Positions 60,401-64,000 of a stretch of 64,000 nt of DNA are shown one piece after another. The stretch comes from Chelonoidis abingdonii. Taxonomy: Eukaryota > Chordata > Testudines > Testudinidae. Where the stretch lies: assembly GCF_003597395.2 (NCBI RefSeq), contig NC_133774.1, positions 43,587,949 through 43,651,948 of the forward strand. The letters run 5' to 3'. Numbering within the stretch: the first letter of the stretch is position 1; every line of letters starts with the position of its first letter. The position numbers and the translations under genes were made by a program. The notes beneath the pieces are model-generated. The model was not told the origin of the DNA. It saw only the letters and a program-made list of their open reading frames with translations, and ran no database searches.

Positions 60401-62415
60401 TCTTTAGTTACAGTCTGAGAAACTGTTTACTGCCTTAAGATGTGGTTTTACTTTGAAAAATGATTATGTAACAGTCACTGTTACAGGGCTAGCTGCACCT
60501 TCATTCTGTACCTCCCAGGAGTCTGATTAGTGCACCCTTCAGGTGTTAGGCCTCTTACCTTAACCTGTCCTGGGGTGGAATCGTGTGAGTTTTTCACTTT
60601 TAGACCAAGTCACCAGCTGCAGCACTGTGTGCACCAATTGGGATATTTCTGCAGGCCCAACTGAGATTGGCACCAGCAAGTCTTGTGTGTTCAGAGTTGC
60701 ATCTACTTAATATGGACAAAAATAACTTTCTACTCTTGTTAGGACTTCAGGAGCCAATACAGCTAAAAGAAAGTGAGCTGGAACCTATACTTTTCATGTG
60801 CATCAATAGTTTATTAACTTCCAGTCAACTACATTTGTGCAAACCCATTGAAGGCAGTGAGGTTGCACAATTGTACCTGGGCAGATTTTGGCTTTTATTA
60901 TTGGTATGACTGCAGAAGAAGGAAAGAATCTAACTTTTTTCTCAATTATGTTTTATTTTTTGTAAATGGCAGTTGGAAAAACATCTTTTTTTACTTGTAA
61001 ACCAGACCAATCTGATATGTAAATAAATGAAACAATACATATTAAACCCCTCATTGCCATTTTTCAGAATCACTTTACAAGGTAGAACCTCACTTATTCA
61101 GAACAGGGTCTGAGATACAGAAGACAACTAACACAGCATGAATAGAAGCTGCAATTTTCTTTCCTACTTATTTCAGTTATTTATGATTTAGAGAGAGTAA
61201 AACTTTTAGTATTTGGACATACTAGTATGGTATATCTTGACAGATTAATTCAGCATAGCAGTGGTGTTATAAATGGAAGATGATGGTGGTTTTGGAATGG
61301 GAGATTTTACAGAATGAGTGACAGGAGATATTAGCATATTAGGGTACTGAGTAAATTTAGTAGGTGTTTTTTCGGGGGGCGAGGAGGTGTGCTTGTCCAT
61401 GGGCATTGTGCTCCAGTACAAATTAATCGCCAAGGAGGCCTTCAGTAAAAAGTTTTGTTGTCCAGAGCAGCAACTTTAGTTAATTAATAAAATATTTACA
61501 TATATTCCTGTGGCATTAACGCTATAGTGTCTGCCAAATCAAATCAAATCAACAGATAAAGTCAAACCAGAGACCAATATATACTAGAAAGATTCTCACC
61601 ATAGTTTTAAAAAGTACGGTTCTATAAGGTCTTTAGTTGTAAGGTCTTTAGTGGAAGAGTTTTTCCATATTAAGTGGTAGCAGAAAACACACCCAACAGT
61701 AGTATAATTAGAGTTTACCAAATAGACATTTTGACATAGCATTCACACCTTTGTAATATTAAAATTAATTAAATTTAATGGAGATATCCTATCTCCTAGA
61801 ACTGGAAGGGACCTTGAAAGATCATTGAGTCCAGCCCCCTGCCTTCTCCAGCAGGACCAAGTACTGATTTTTGCCCCAGTCCCTAAGTGACCCCCTCAAG
61901 GATTGAGCTCACAACCCTGGGGGTAGCAGGCCAATGCTCAAACCACTGAGCTATCCCTCCCCCCAACTGAGATTACACTTTTCTATGAATAGTTCAGAAC
62001 TAGAATTGATAGACAAGTTATATGAATAAAAAATAAAATACTATATAATTTAACAATGTAAACCATTGGCATGTAGTTTAAAACTGAGGTTTAGTAATGC
62101 TCATAAAAATGCAATGACCAGTCAAGAAATGTTGAAATAATTGAATAAAAATTCGATTGTTGTTATAAAATGTTATAATTTTAAAATGATTCATGTTTTT
62201 TTCAGATACCTTTGACAAATGGGCAGATGTGCCAGCCTCACAGGCCTCAGACAAACTATAGTCAAGTCCATCATCCAGCTTCCCAAGCATCTGTGGCAAG
62301 ACATCCCTCTAGAGAGCAATTGATTGATTATCTGATGCTGAAAGTTGCCCATCAACCTCCCTATACCCAACCGCAATGTTCTCCCAAACAAGGCAATGAG
62401 ATGGCAAAGCAAGAG
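9428..62415 (+). CDS. ERBIN: ERBIN (Erbin, ERBB2-interacting LAP scaffold), 18 internal coding exons, both ends outside the window
   Basis: Joined exons give about 1,208 residues in one frame. Residues 1-240 are leucine-rich repeats of the LAP type (LxxLxxLDLxxNxLxxLPxxIG spacing). Residues 240-320 match the LAP-specific segment with [20 protein letters not shown]. Residues 320-535 are an acidic Ser/Asp linker, 535-1046 a long disordered Ser/Asn-rich region, and 1046-1208 the segment leading to the PDZ domain, including [20 protein letters not shown]. Known of the family: Erbin sits at basolateral membranes and junctions, binds the ERBB2 tail and catenins through its PDZ domain, and modulates RAS-RAF and SMAD signalling. 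The paralogues LRRC7, SCRIB and LRRC1 are less likely, because the central text ([40 protein letters not shown]) is Erbin-specific. The first LRR exons and the PDZ exons are not in the window. No stop or frameshift interrupts the exons, so the gene looks intact. Confidence 0.96.
9485..10640. other. ERBIN intron, nothing recognised
   Basis: AT-rich intron between the exon at 9428 and a hAT-like element. No repeat family or conserved frame was identified. Confidence 0.5.
10641..11443. mobile_element. hAT-like non-autonomous element containing a SINE
   Basis: Left end CAGAGGTGGCCA and right end TGACCACCCTTG are imperfect inverted repeats. The flanks CTCTACAT and CCCTGTAT are a possible 8-base target duplication that differs at three positions, all transitions. 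The interior is GC-rich and non-coding. A turtle SINE interrupts it at 10788-10971. Confidence 0.7.
10788..10971 (-). mobile_element. tRNA-derived turtle SINE (full length)
   Basis: Read on the minus strand, the head is GGGATAGCTCAGTGGTTTGA (tRNA A box), followed by GGTTGTGAGTTCAATC (B box). The tail is GGTCCCTTCCAGTTCTAGGA. This is the Cry/TR-type SINE common in turtles. Confidence 0.92.
11444..11791. other. Intron, nothing recognised
   Basis: Unremarkable AT-rich sequence between two repeats. Confidence 0.4.
11792..11863. repeat. Short foldback repeat
   Basis: GTGAAATCCTGGC at the left and GCCAGGATTTCAT at the right are near-complements with a spacer of about 45 bases. It resembles an old amniote MITE-like repeat. 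Confidence 0.6.
12119..14148. mobile_element. PIF/Harbinger-type non-autonomous DNA transposon, 2,030 bases
   Basis: The ends are GGCCACGTCTACACTA and its near-complement TAGTGTAGACCAGGCC, flanked by the direct 3-base repeat TGA. The left 70 bases closely match the copy at 43484. Near the right end are repeats of ATCGATTTAAA and a mirrored TTTATATTGATATAAA. The body is GC-rich with stops in all frames and repeated motifs such as GTACCGTCTAC, and I see no transposase. The 3-base target duplication fits Harbinger (usually TWA). Confidence 0.85.
14152..15685. other. Intron, nothing recognised
   Basis: AT-rich with homopolymer runs and no identifiable repeat family or exon. Confidence 0.5.
15686..15902. 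mobile_element. hAT-type MITE, 217 bases
   Basis: Ends CAGAGTTCTCAAACT and AGTTTGAGAATCATTG are inverted repeats of the hAT (Charlie-like) type. Flanks CCATAGAT and CCATAGGT are an 8-base target duplication with one mismatch. Confidence 0.9.
15911..16120. repeat. Interspersed repeat, class uncertain
   Basis: Contains GTGTAGACATTCCAGCTC and AGCCCAAACATCTATACAG, typical of a GC-rich amniote repeat that I recognise but cannot assign. It abuts the MITE. Confidence 0.45.
16520..16583 (+). CDS. ERBIN: ERBIN exon B: LRR, 64 bases
   Basis: Follows GTGCAG and ends before GTGAGT. It encodes [18 protein letters not shown] and then TEV, a classic LAP leucine-rich repeat. One base completes the previous Lys codon and the exon ends on a codon boundary. 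Confidence 0.95.
16584..18437. other. ERBIN intron, nothing recognised
   Basis: AT-rich intron. I saw no repeat family or conserved frame. Confidence 0.5.
18438..18512 (+). CDS. ERBIN: ERBIN exon C: LRR, 75 bases
   Basis: Flanked by TTAACAG and GTATGT. It reads [20 protein letters not shown] and then TLIPG. The exon is symmetric (phase 0 at both ends), so skipping it would keep frame but remove one LRR. Confidence 0.95.
19105..19243 (+). mobile_element. CR1 LINE 3' UTR fragment
   Basis: Contains AAAGGAAGTATTTCTTCCAC, then TCTTTGCCAGAGGATGTTGT and GAAGGCCAAGACCATAACAG, matching a CR1 subfamily 3' region. The terminal units are absent. A second unassigned repeat-like segment follows to about 19330. 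Confidence 0.75.
20171..20389. mobile_element. hAT-type MITE, 219 bases
   Basis: Left end CAGGGGGTCTCAAACT, right end AGTTTGAGAGATGCAG. The 8 bases on each side are identical (CTTTAGAA at 20163-20170 and 20390-20397), an exact target duplication. It lies only 87 bases before the exon at 20477. Confidence 0.93.
20477..20621 (+). CDS. ERBIN: ERBIN exon D: two LRRs, 145 bases
   Basis: Acceptor ATTTAG, donor GTTTGT (a weak but GT donor). It encodes [20 protein letters not shown], then [20 protein letters not shown] and LQQLPESI. It ends with the first base of a Gly codon completed at 21105. The open frame continues past the donor into the intron, but that extension ([12 protein letters not shown]) lacks any LRR pattern. 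Confidence 0.95.
21105..21177 (+). CDS. ERBIN: ERBIN exon E: LRR, 73 bases
   Basis: Acceptor CAACAG, donor GTAAGT. It encodes [20 protein letters not shown] and then SIGG. Both boundary Gly codons are split with the neighbouring exons. Confidence 0.95.
21478..22035. repeat. GC-rich interspersed repeat (probable non-autonomous DNA element)
   Basis: GAGAGTCTGTCACAGAGGTC followed by ATTCCATGACTTTCTATTAC at the left, then a GC-rich body and AGTAAAAGTCAAAATTCC at the right. It is a recognisable reptile repeat. GC-rich open frames on both strands here look spurious. Confidence 0.55.
22036..23187. other. ERBIN intron, nothing recognised
   Basis: AT-rich intron upstream of the exon at 23188. Confidence 0.5.
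23188..23317 (+). CDS. ERBIN: ERBIN exon F: LRRs, 130 bases
   Basis: Acceptor GTTCAG, donor GTATGT. It encodes [20 protein letters not shown], then [20 protein letters not shown] and PSE. LRR spacing continues without a break from the previous exon. Confidence 0.95.
23761..23876 (+). CDS. ERBIN: ERBIN exon G: LRRs, 116 bases
   Basis: Preceded by a T-rich tract ending TTCAG and followed by GTTTGT. It encodes [20 protein letters not shown], then [18 protein letters not shown]. The last two bases begin an Arg codon finished at 25107. Confidence 0.95.
24780..24803 (+). other. Potential G-quadruplex motif
   Basis: Four G runs of 5, 6, 4 and 3 with loops TC, T and TGA, followed by further G triplets to 24822. 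It lies in the intron 0.3 kb upstream of the exon at 25107, on the transcribed RNA sense. Confidence 0.65.
25107..25176 (+). CDS. ERBIN: ERBIN exon H: last LRR, 70 bases
   Basis: Acceptor TCACAG, donor GTGAAA. It encodes [20 protein letters not shown] and then DNQ, the end of the LRR array. Phase 1 in, phase 0 out. Confidence 0.95.
25440..25975 (-). mobile_element. Penelope-like element, terminal segment
   Basis: The left half read antisense gives a decayed reading frame with [14 protein letters not shown], which I recognise as Penelope-like ORF text. The right half is the element terminus with CCCACGAAAGCTTATGCTC, then TTTGTTAGTCTCTAAGGTGC and GGATACAGACAAACACGGCT. A poly-C/T tract at about 25628-25650 disrupts the frame. 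Outer boundaries are approximate. Confidence 0.7.
25843..25880 (+). ncRNA. Hammerhead-ribozyme-like core in the Penelope terminus (decayed)
   Basis: CCAATGA occupies the place of the conserved CUGANGA core. GTGGAC-TGTA-GCCCAC can form stem II with one mismatch, then GAAA follows. AGC-TTAT-GCT can form a short stem III ahead of a C at the expected cleavage site. Penelope-like elements are known to carry hammerhead motifs. Core positions 4 and 5 deviate and an extra A precedes stem II, so activity is unlikely. Confidence 0.4.
26448..26547 (+). CDS. ERBIN: ERBIN exon I: LAP-specific segment, 100 bases
   Basis: Acceptor TTCTCAG, donor GTAGGA. It encodes [20 protein letters not shown], then [13 protein letters not shown], the conserved step from the LRR cap to the LAP-specific domain. 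It ends one base into a Val codon. Confidence 0.95.
26910..28620. repeat. Long purine-rich interspersed repeat
   Basis: The left part has GGTTTGGCCGTTTCCAGGAA and CTTGAAAGTTGGTAGGGG; 27340-28210 is a degenerate G/A tract built on units like GACTGGGA and GGCAAGGAGACT. The strand asymmetry leaves a 299-codon antisense open frame rich in Ser, Pro and Leu that looks like a low-complexity artefact. It ends near an inverted repeat at 28523-28612. Class unknown. Confidence 0.5.
28523..28612. repeat. Inverted repeat of about 20 bases
   Basis: TTATTAAGGTTGTGAAATCA at the left is complementary to TGATTTCACAACCTTAATAA at the right, separated by about 45 bases. It may be one terminus of the neighbouring repeat. 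Confidence 0.7.
29004..29846. mobile_element. hAT-type non-autonomous element, 843 bases
   Basis: Ends CAGTGATTCTCAAACTTT and AGTTTGAGAAACACTG, flanks TTCTATTG and TTCTATTC (8-base target duplication, one mismatch). The body is a GC-rich, G-biased degenerate repeat. Open frames of up to 220 codons inside come from this composition and have no recognisable domain. Confidence 0.9.
29847..30638. other. ERBIN intron, nothing recognised
   Basis: Contains a short AGT run near 30165-30180 and otherwise AT-rich sequence. Confidence 0.5.
30639..30760 (+). CDS. ERBIN: ERBIN exon J: LAP-specific domain end, 122 bases
   Basis: Acceptor ATTTAG after a T-rich tract, donor GTCAGT. It encodes [20 protein letters not shown], then [20 protein letters not shown]. 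The donor directly follows an Arg codon, so the next exons K and L start in phase 0. Confidence 0.95.
31374..31544 (+). CDS. ERBIN: ERBIN exon K: acidic linker, 171 bases
   Basis: Acceptor TCTCAG, donor GTTAGA. It encodes [20 protein letters not shown] and then a Lys/Glu/Asp-rich stretch ending KDVGVK. It is symmetric, with 57 whole codons. Confidence 0.94.
31545..32435. other. ERBIN intron with long polypyrimidine tract
   Basis: No repeat family was recognised. The last 45 bases before the exon at 32436 are almost pure T interrupted by C. Confidence 0.5.
32436..32618 (+). CDS. ERBIN: ERBIN exon L: acidic linker, 183 bases
   Basis: A polypyrimidine tract of almost pure T (about 32390-32424) precedes the acceptor CTCTAG; the donor is GTATGG. 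It encodes [20 protein letters not shown] and continues to [10 protein letters not shown]. It is symmetric with 61 codons. The region is poorly conserved in the family but is in frame with both neighbours. Confidence 0.92.
33561..33860 (-). pseudogene. Penelope-like element reverse transcriptase fragment
   Basis: The minus strand reads about 97 codons including [20 protein letters not shown], then [13 protein letters not shown]. This is the N-terminal Penelope RT motif (normally pADKGGavVv), with K-R in place of K-G. The frame ends at a stop near 33560 with no fingers or palm motifs, so it is a short dead fragment. Confidence 0.85.
34436..34715. mobile_element. Short inverted-repeat element related to DIRS termini
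   Basis: TTGTTCTTCAAGATGTGGGT at the left is near-complementary to CATATCTCAAAGAATAACAA at the right. Outer flanks ATACTGTAA and CAGTAACTG extend the symmetry. The interior of about 200 bases is non-coding. It resembles a common reptile non-autonomous repeat with DIRS-like ends. Confidence 0.65.
34716..36296. other. Intron with possible decayed retroelement text
   Basis: Lys/Ser-rich open stretches (35393-35668) occur but match no family I can name. No exon is required here, because the exons at 32436 and 36297 join in frame. Confidence 0.35.
36297..36411 (+). CDS. ERBIN: ERBIN exon M: linker, 115 bases
   Basis: Acceptor TGGCAG, donor GTTAGA. It encodes [20 protein letters not shown], then [18 protein letters not shown], a well-conserved Erbin block. 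It ends one base into an Asp codon. Confidence 0.95.
36412..39916. other. ERBIN intron, mostly unassigned; possible LTR-like stretch 38200-39300
   Basis: A short CT run occurs near 36948 and a TG microsatellite near 38545-38558. A TACTGCAGTATTAAAA unit is repeated near 38731 and 38785, and a diverged repeat (TCAGTATAA followed by CATTTATATT) lies at about 38972 and 39072. A TTA/ATA run lies at 39742-39772. Nothing is clear enough to call a mobile element. Confidence 0.4.
39742..39785. repeat. AT-rich trinucleotide microsatellite
   Basis: Runs of TTA followed by ATA units, about 40 bases. Confidence 0.85.
39917..40094 (+). CDS. ERBIN: ERBIN exon N: Ser/Asn-rich linker, 178 bases
   Basis: Acceptor TTTCAG, donor GTTTGT. 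It encodes a segment with [20 protein letters not shown], then [16 protein letters not shown]. It ends two bases into the Arg codon completed at 41030. Confidence 0.95.
40733..40835. repeat. Short foldback repeat
   Basis: AGGGCCTGATTTTAC at the left is near-complementary to GTAGGATTAGGCCGTT at the right. It resembles an old amniote foldback repeat. Confidence 0.5.
41030..42569 (+). CDS. ERBIN: ERBIN exon O: giant central exon, 1,540 bases
   Basis: Acceptor TTTTTTCAG, donor GTAAAA. It encodes about 513 residues starting [18 protein letters not shown] and ending [16 protein letters not shown]. The content is low in hydrophobics and rich in Ser, Asn and Pro, so it is probably disordered. Several Arg-x-x-Ser-like sites are visible ([29 protein letters not shown]), plausible kinase or 14-3-3 sites by inference. 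The frame also stays open upstream to 40935, but the acceptor at 41029 fixes the exon start. It ends in phase 0, which allows direct joining to any of the three exons at 58143, 59136 or 62206. Confidence 0.96.
42570..43483. other. Intron, no clear feature
   Basis: Poly-A/poly-T runs occur near 42802-42832. The stretch 43000-43480 looks like decayed repeat but was not assigned. Confidence 0.35.
43838..44930 (+). pseudogene. Harbinger transposase (HARBI1-like DDE nuclease), decayed
   Basis: Frame-shifting pieces read [20 protein letters not shown] (helix-turn-helix-like), [33 protein letters not shown] (first catalytic Asp block, normally DGTHIPI), [14 protein letters not shown] and then [16 protein letters not shown]. 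The order matches Harbinger transposases, about 350 residues when intact. At least four frame changes and several stops break it. The first Asp survives but the following His-Ile-Pro is altered. Confidence 0.85.
45278..46905 (-). pseudogene. Second Harbinger open region, possibly the accessory DNA-binding protein, decayed
   Basis: Minus-strand pieces include [20 protein letters not shown] with [15 protein letters not shown] (46606-46720 region) and [40 protein letters not shown] (45278-45718). They lie in the order expected for one protein transcribed opposite to the transposase. Harbinger elements usually encode a Myb/trihelix partner; I cannot see its Trp signature, so the assignment is inference. 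Confidence 0.5.
46150..46380. repeat. Degenerate tandem repeat, about 3 units of 75-80 bases
   Basis: GCTGGGAAGATTCCTGCTCG, GCTGGGAAGATTCCTGTTCG and GCTGGGAAGATTCTGCTCG recur in order, each followed by a CTCCCCCC tract and CACG(C)GTGGCTG. It lies inside the Harbinger element. Confidence 0.75.
47894..48016. mobile_element. MITE, 123 bases, with perfect 8-base target duplication
   Basis: Ends TAGGGTGACCAGAC and TCTGGTCACCCTA are inverted repeats. Flanks CATCATAC at 47886-47893 and 48017-48024 are identical. Eight bases fits a hAT-type mechanism. Confidence 0.93.
48325..48903. mobile_element. hAT-like non-autonomous repeat, right end uncertain
   Basis: ACGGCCCTACCAAATTCACA, then TCAATTTCACAGTCATGGGA and TTTCACGGTGTTGTAATTGT form a familiar reptile repeat start, followed by a GC-rich interior. 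The right side meets the DIRS-like element without a visible terminus, so it was probably truncated. Confidence 0.55.
48904..50137 (+). mobile_element. DIRS-like retroelement, truncated (RT end, RNase H, 3' terminus)
   Basis: The reading begins inside the reverse transcriptase palm (LPFG-like [15 protein letters not shown]). [11 protein letters not shown] replaces the usual YLDD polymerase motif. RNase H follows with [31 protein letters not shown] and [15 protein letters not shown]. The sequence then skips to GCACACCTACTGTGGAATAC and the terminal GAGCAACACATCTCAAAGAA. The rest of the gene, including the recombinase, is missing. Several frame changes. Confidence 0.8.
50138..51134. other. Intron between two DIRS-like elements, nothing recognised
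   Basis: AT-rich unique-looking sequence. Confidence 0.5.
51290..52670 (+). pseudogene. DIRS gag-like region, decayed
   Basis: Open pieces such as [20 protein letters not shown] and a Ser/Pro-rich run precede the polymerase, the position of DIRS gag. No conserved motif allows a firm call, and stops interrupt every frame. Confidence 0.5.
52822..52989. mobile_element. Penelope-derived foldback element, 168 bases, with 13-base target duplication
   Basis: The left arm (52822-52881) is the near-complement of the right arm (52891-52954); CAGCAACGAGTCCTATGGCA mirrors GTGCCACAGGACTCTTTGCT. The middle is GTTGGGTATTCACCCCACGAAAGCTC. Flanks ATATCTTAATCTG and ATATCTTAATTTG (52809-52821 and 52990-53002) are a 13-base direct repeat with one mismatch, indicating a discrete insertion. 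The right end CAGATCCAGACTAACACTGC resembles the terminus at 25935. Confidence 0.8.
53058..53246. mobile_element. hAT-type MITE, 189 bases, with perfect target duplication
   Basis: Ends CAGGGCTGGCTTTAG and CTAGAGCCGGCCCTG are inverted repeats. Flanks CTCTCATT at 53050-53057 and 53247-53254 are identical. The interior repeats GGGGCGGCATTC and T runs. Confidence 0.94.
53900..54350 (+). pseudogene. DIRS-like reverse transcriptase, decayed
   Basis: Readable pieces in order: [34 protein letters not shown] and IQIYAYLND. The polymerase signature YLDD reads YLND. Multiple frame changes occur between pieces. Confidence 0.8.
54780..55430 (+). pseudogene. DIRS-like RNase H and C-terminal region, decayed
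   Basis: Contains [14 protein letters not shown] (RNase H DNxTAxxYIN block), then [20 protein letters not shown], which resembles the tyrosine-recombinase end seen in DIRS elements. The catalytic Arg/His/Tyr set cannot be confirmed. Confidence 0.6.
55501..55790. mobile_element. Second DIRS-like terminal fragment
   Basis: TTTTCAAGATGTGTTAGACA near the left and GAACATGTGAACAGCACATC with CGCGAAAAATCAGTTATTG near the right look like another pair of diverged inverted termini. Confidence 0.45.
55875..55930. repeat. TG/TTTG-rich simple sequence
   Basis: GTGTGTGTGTGTGTTTG followed by TTTTG units. Confidence 0.7.
56420..57100 (+). mobile_element. Probable decayed DIRS-like fragment
   Basis: Near 56785, TTTGAAGAACGGTAACTGTG resembles the 3' terminus family of the other DIRS-like copies. 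Surrounding open pieces cannot be assigned. Confidence 0.3.
57101..58142. other. ERBIN intron, nothing recognised
   Basis: AT-rich with a run of 17-18 A at about 57546-57560, and an ordinary T-rich approach to the exon at 58143. Confidence 0.5.
58143..58286 (+). CDS. ERBIN: ERBIN exon P: symmetric cassette exon, 144 bases
   Basis: Acceptor TTATTCAG, donor GTGAGT. It encodes [20 protein letters not shown], then [20 protein letters not shown] and GSGVHIVR. It is 48 whole codons in phase 0. Known of mammalian ERBIN: isoforms differ in this pre-PDZ region, so this is probably alternatively spliced. Confidence 0.9.
58287..59135. other. ERBIN intron, nothing recognised
   Basis: A 119-codon open stretch (58336-58695) has no splice context or family match and is treated as chance. 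Confidence 0.5.
59136..59267 (+). CDS. ERBIN: ERBIN exon Q: symmetric cassette exon, 132 or 120 bases
   Basis: The acceptor reads TTTAAAG, weaker than its neighbours. It encodes [20 protein letters not shown], then [20 protein letters not shown]. Two in-frame GT donors lie 12 bases apart: after Lys at 59255 (GTAACT), or after VTAQ at 59267 (CAG then GTAATG, the better consensus). As I recall mammalian isoforms, K joins directly to the next exon, which would favour 59255. Both preserve frame. Confidence 0.85.
59268..60160. other. ERBIN intron, nothing recognised
   Basis: The segment 59670-60080 is somewhat GC-rich and may be an old repeat, but I could not assign it. Confidence 0.4.
60161..60253 (-). 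mobile_element. Turtle SINE, internally deleted
   Basis: Carries the tail (AGAACTGGAAGGGACCCTAA, then GGTCATCGAATCCAGCA) and a scrap of head (AGCTATCCCTC). The roughly 90-base middle with the B box is missing when compared with the copies at 10788 and 61780. Confidence 0.85.
60254..61779. other. ERBIN intron, nothing recognised
   Basis: AT-rich intron sequence with an A run near 60274-60287. Confidence 0.5.
61780..61964 (-). mobile_element. tRNA-derived turtle SINE (full length)
   Basis: Minus strand: GGGATAGCTCAGTGGTTTGA (A box), GGTTGTGAGCTCAATCC (B box), tail GGTCCCTTCCAGTTCTAGGA. Same family and orientation as the copy at 10788. Confidence 0.93.
62206..62415 (+). CDS. ERBIN: ERBIN exon R: pre-PDZ exon, 210 bases
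   Basis: Acceptor TTTTTTCAG, donor GTAAGA. It encodes [20 protein letters not shown] and continues through [20 protein letters not shown] to EMAKQE. This is the conserved block immediately before the Erbin PDZ domain. It is symmetric with 70 codons. The next exon, starting the PDZ, is not in the remaining 1.6 kb. Confidence 0.95.
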
Positions 62416-63239
62416 GTAAGAATAAAAATTATATTAATTAAAGTCGAGAGGTAAGGTTTTTAATAAGTTTTTGAATATATGATTTGCACTTTTTGATAGC
62501 CATAAGTGGAAGGTGGTTTTATTTTATTTGCTATTACTATTACTGCTAAATTGGTGATGACAGAAACAGTTTAAGAATTTAACTCCAGCAAGAAAAAGCT
62601 GTAGCTTGCTGGAGTTCTATCATCCCACTTTTAAAAGAAAAATGGTTGCCTGAAATCATACCTTCAGTTTGATTTTAATCTGTTTTGTTCCCTTTCTTGT
62701 GAGGTAGATGTTATACAGAGAAATAAACCTGTTACTAACTTTTATCAGAAGTTAGTGAGGAGTTTAGTTAGAGTATTTCTGCTGAAACTTGAATTACATC
62801 TCCCTTCAGCTACTGAATATCCATGGCCCTTCATGCTTATACAATAATTAAAATATACAAAAATAGGTATTCTGAGTTTTTAATTACTATGGTCAATTTC
62901 AAGACTATCTAGACTAGTAATACTCACCCAAATGGTAAAATAACCAATACATTTAATAGTGCAAAAAGTCTGTAGTAGAAAAAAGCAAGCCCAGAAAGCC
63001 CAGAAAACTAATAAAATCTGACAGACCAAGGTAGGAAAATAAGTTCCAGAGCCAGCGACTGGACCAATCATGGAGAGCAGCATCTTTCCACCAGCCCCCT
63101 TCTTTTGAAACAAGGGTTGTTAATTCAGTTTTCTTGAGTGATCACAACTGCAGTTGTATTGTAATACTCACCCATGAACCTGTGATGCCTCAAAGATTGC
63201 TGTCAGATTTGCACTTGAATAAATTGATTAGCTCGGTAA
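62416..63239. other. ERBIN intron, nothing recognised
   Basis: AT-rich sequence with no conserved frame; the PDZ-encoding exon is not here. Confidence 0.5.
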
Positions 63240-64000
63240 GCACAGAGATGTGGCTTTTGGACAGTGCAAATTAAATGAGAAGAAAACCAAGTGTTTTGGC
63301 ACAGAACTGAAGTGTCTGGCTATTCTGGAGGCCTTCAAGGCCGATTGTCCATATTTACCAAGTATGGAATTCATGGTATATACTGACCATAGTGCTGTGG
63401 AGTGGTTCCTTACAAAGCACAACCCAGAAGGACACTTGTGGAGCTGGAATAACAAACTGTCCAAATATATAGTCATGGTTTACCATAAACCTTTGAAAGC
63501 AAAATATGGTTATGGATGTACTCAGCTAGGTGAGGGCAGTGAGAGTAGATTCTGGTGAGGACATCTGGCAAGAACAGTCTAAGGCCCCTGAATTACTTTT
63601 GGTGCACCAACATATATATCAAAGGATACCCAGACAGGGGTGGTTAAACACAGTTCAAGAATTATTATCTATTGATCTGGCTACCAACTTGCTGGTATAA
63701 GGATTGTATGGCCAGCAAGCTTACAGAGAACAGTACTGGAGTGTCTTCCTGATGGTAAAGCAGCAGACACCTGAGATATGAAAAGACACTGAGCAAGGTA
63801 TATGACAGATTTTTTGGCTGGACATGGCTGCAGAAGTTAAAAAGTGAGTACTTTCCTGTCTTACCTGTCAAGAAAAGAAAGCACCAGAAAGGGGACGCAA
63901 AACTCCTTTAGGGGAAAGGCCTCATTCTAATAAGCCCTGGGAGTTCATTCAGATTTACTTGAAAGGCCTATTATCAGAAACACCAGCTGCAAGCAGATAT
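63240..64000 (+). pseudogene. Ty3/Gypsy pol fragment (RNase H to integrase start), decayed, runs off the window
   Basis: FGTELKCLAILEAFKADCPY, then MVYTDHSAVEWFLTKHNPEG and VYHKPLKAKY match the Gypsy RNase H order (E-K-E/L-x-A, TDHxAL-x-WLL, h-R-P-G). A region around 63800-63900 (YDRFFGWTWLQK, then CLTCQEKKAP-like) resembles the integrase zinc-binding start. It is frameshifted. The left boundary is near 63230. Confidence 0.8.

Overview
The window is intron-rich vertebrate DNA, most probably from a turtle. The evidence is the repeat set. There are CR1 LINE tails ending in ATTCTATG-type units, and tRNA-derived SINEs with A and B boxes of the turtle (Cry/TR-type) kind. There are also DIRS-like and Penelope-like retroelements, two PIF/Harbinger copies and many short hAT-type elements. 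Nothing is bacterial: no operons, no ribosome binding sites, and every real coding segment is bounded by AG acceptors and GT donors.

The only host gene I can support is ERBIN (Erbin/ERBB2IP, a LAP-family LRR and PDZ scaffold), on the + strand. I can place 18 consecutive in-frame coding exons from 9428 to 62415, about 3.6 kb of coding sequence and about 1,208 residues. They run from the middle of the leucine-rich repeats (exons at 9428-25176), through the LAP-specific region (26448-30760) and acidic linker (31374-40094), into one giant 1,540-base exon for the disordered centre (41030-42569). Two symmetric cassette exons follow (58143-58286 and 59136-59267), then the exon just before the PDZ domain (62206-62415). 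The first LRR exons lie upstream of the window and the PDZ exons downstream. All 17 junctions keep frame.

Everything else is intron. 1-9427: upstream intron with CR1 remnants, a perfect 1,078-base duplication around a 100-N gap (probable assembly error), and a DIRS-like element inserted into a CR1, itself broken by a second 100-N gap. 9485-16519: a SINE nested in a hAT-like element, then a 2.0-kb non-autonomous Harbinger. 16584-30638: small LRR exons with hAT MITEs, a Penelope-like terminal segment with a hammerhead-like core, a long purine-rich repeat and an 843-base hAT element. 31545-41029: linker exons, an antisense Penelope RT scrap and an inverted-repeat element.

The 15.6-kb intron 42570-58142 is the transposon sink. 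It holds a 4.3-kb Harbinger with a decayed transposase, two DIRS-like elements with altered polymerase motifs, a 168-base Penelope foldback with its own 13-base target duplication, and two hAT MITEs with perfect 8-base target duplications. The right edge (63240-64000) is a decayed Ty3/Gypsy pol fragment. I found no unknown protein-coding system. The most unusual structures are the Penelope foldback with its hammerhead-like relative, the nested-insertion layers, and the cassette exons with tandem donors before the ERBIN PDZ domain.
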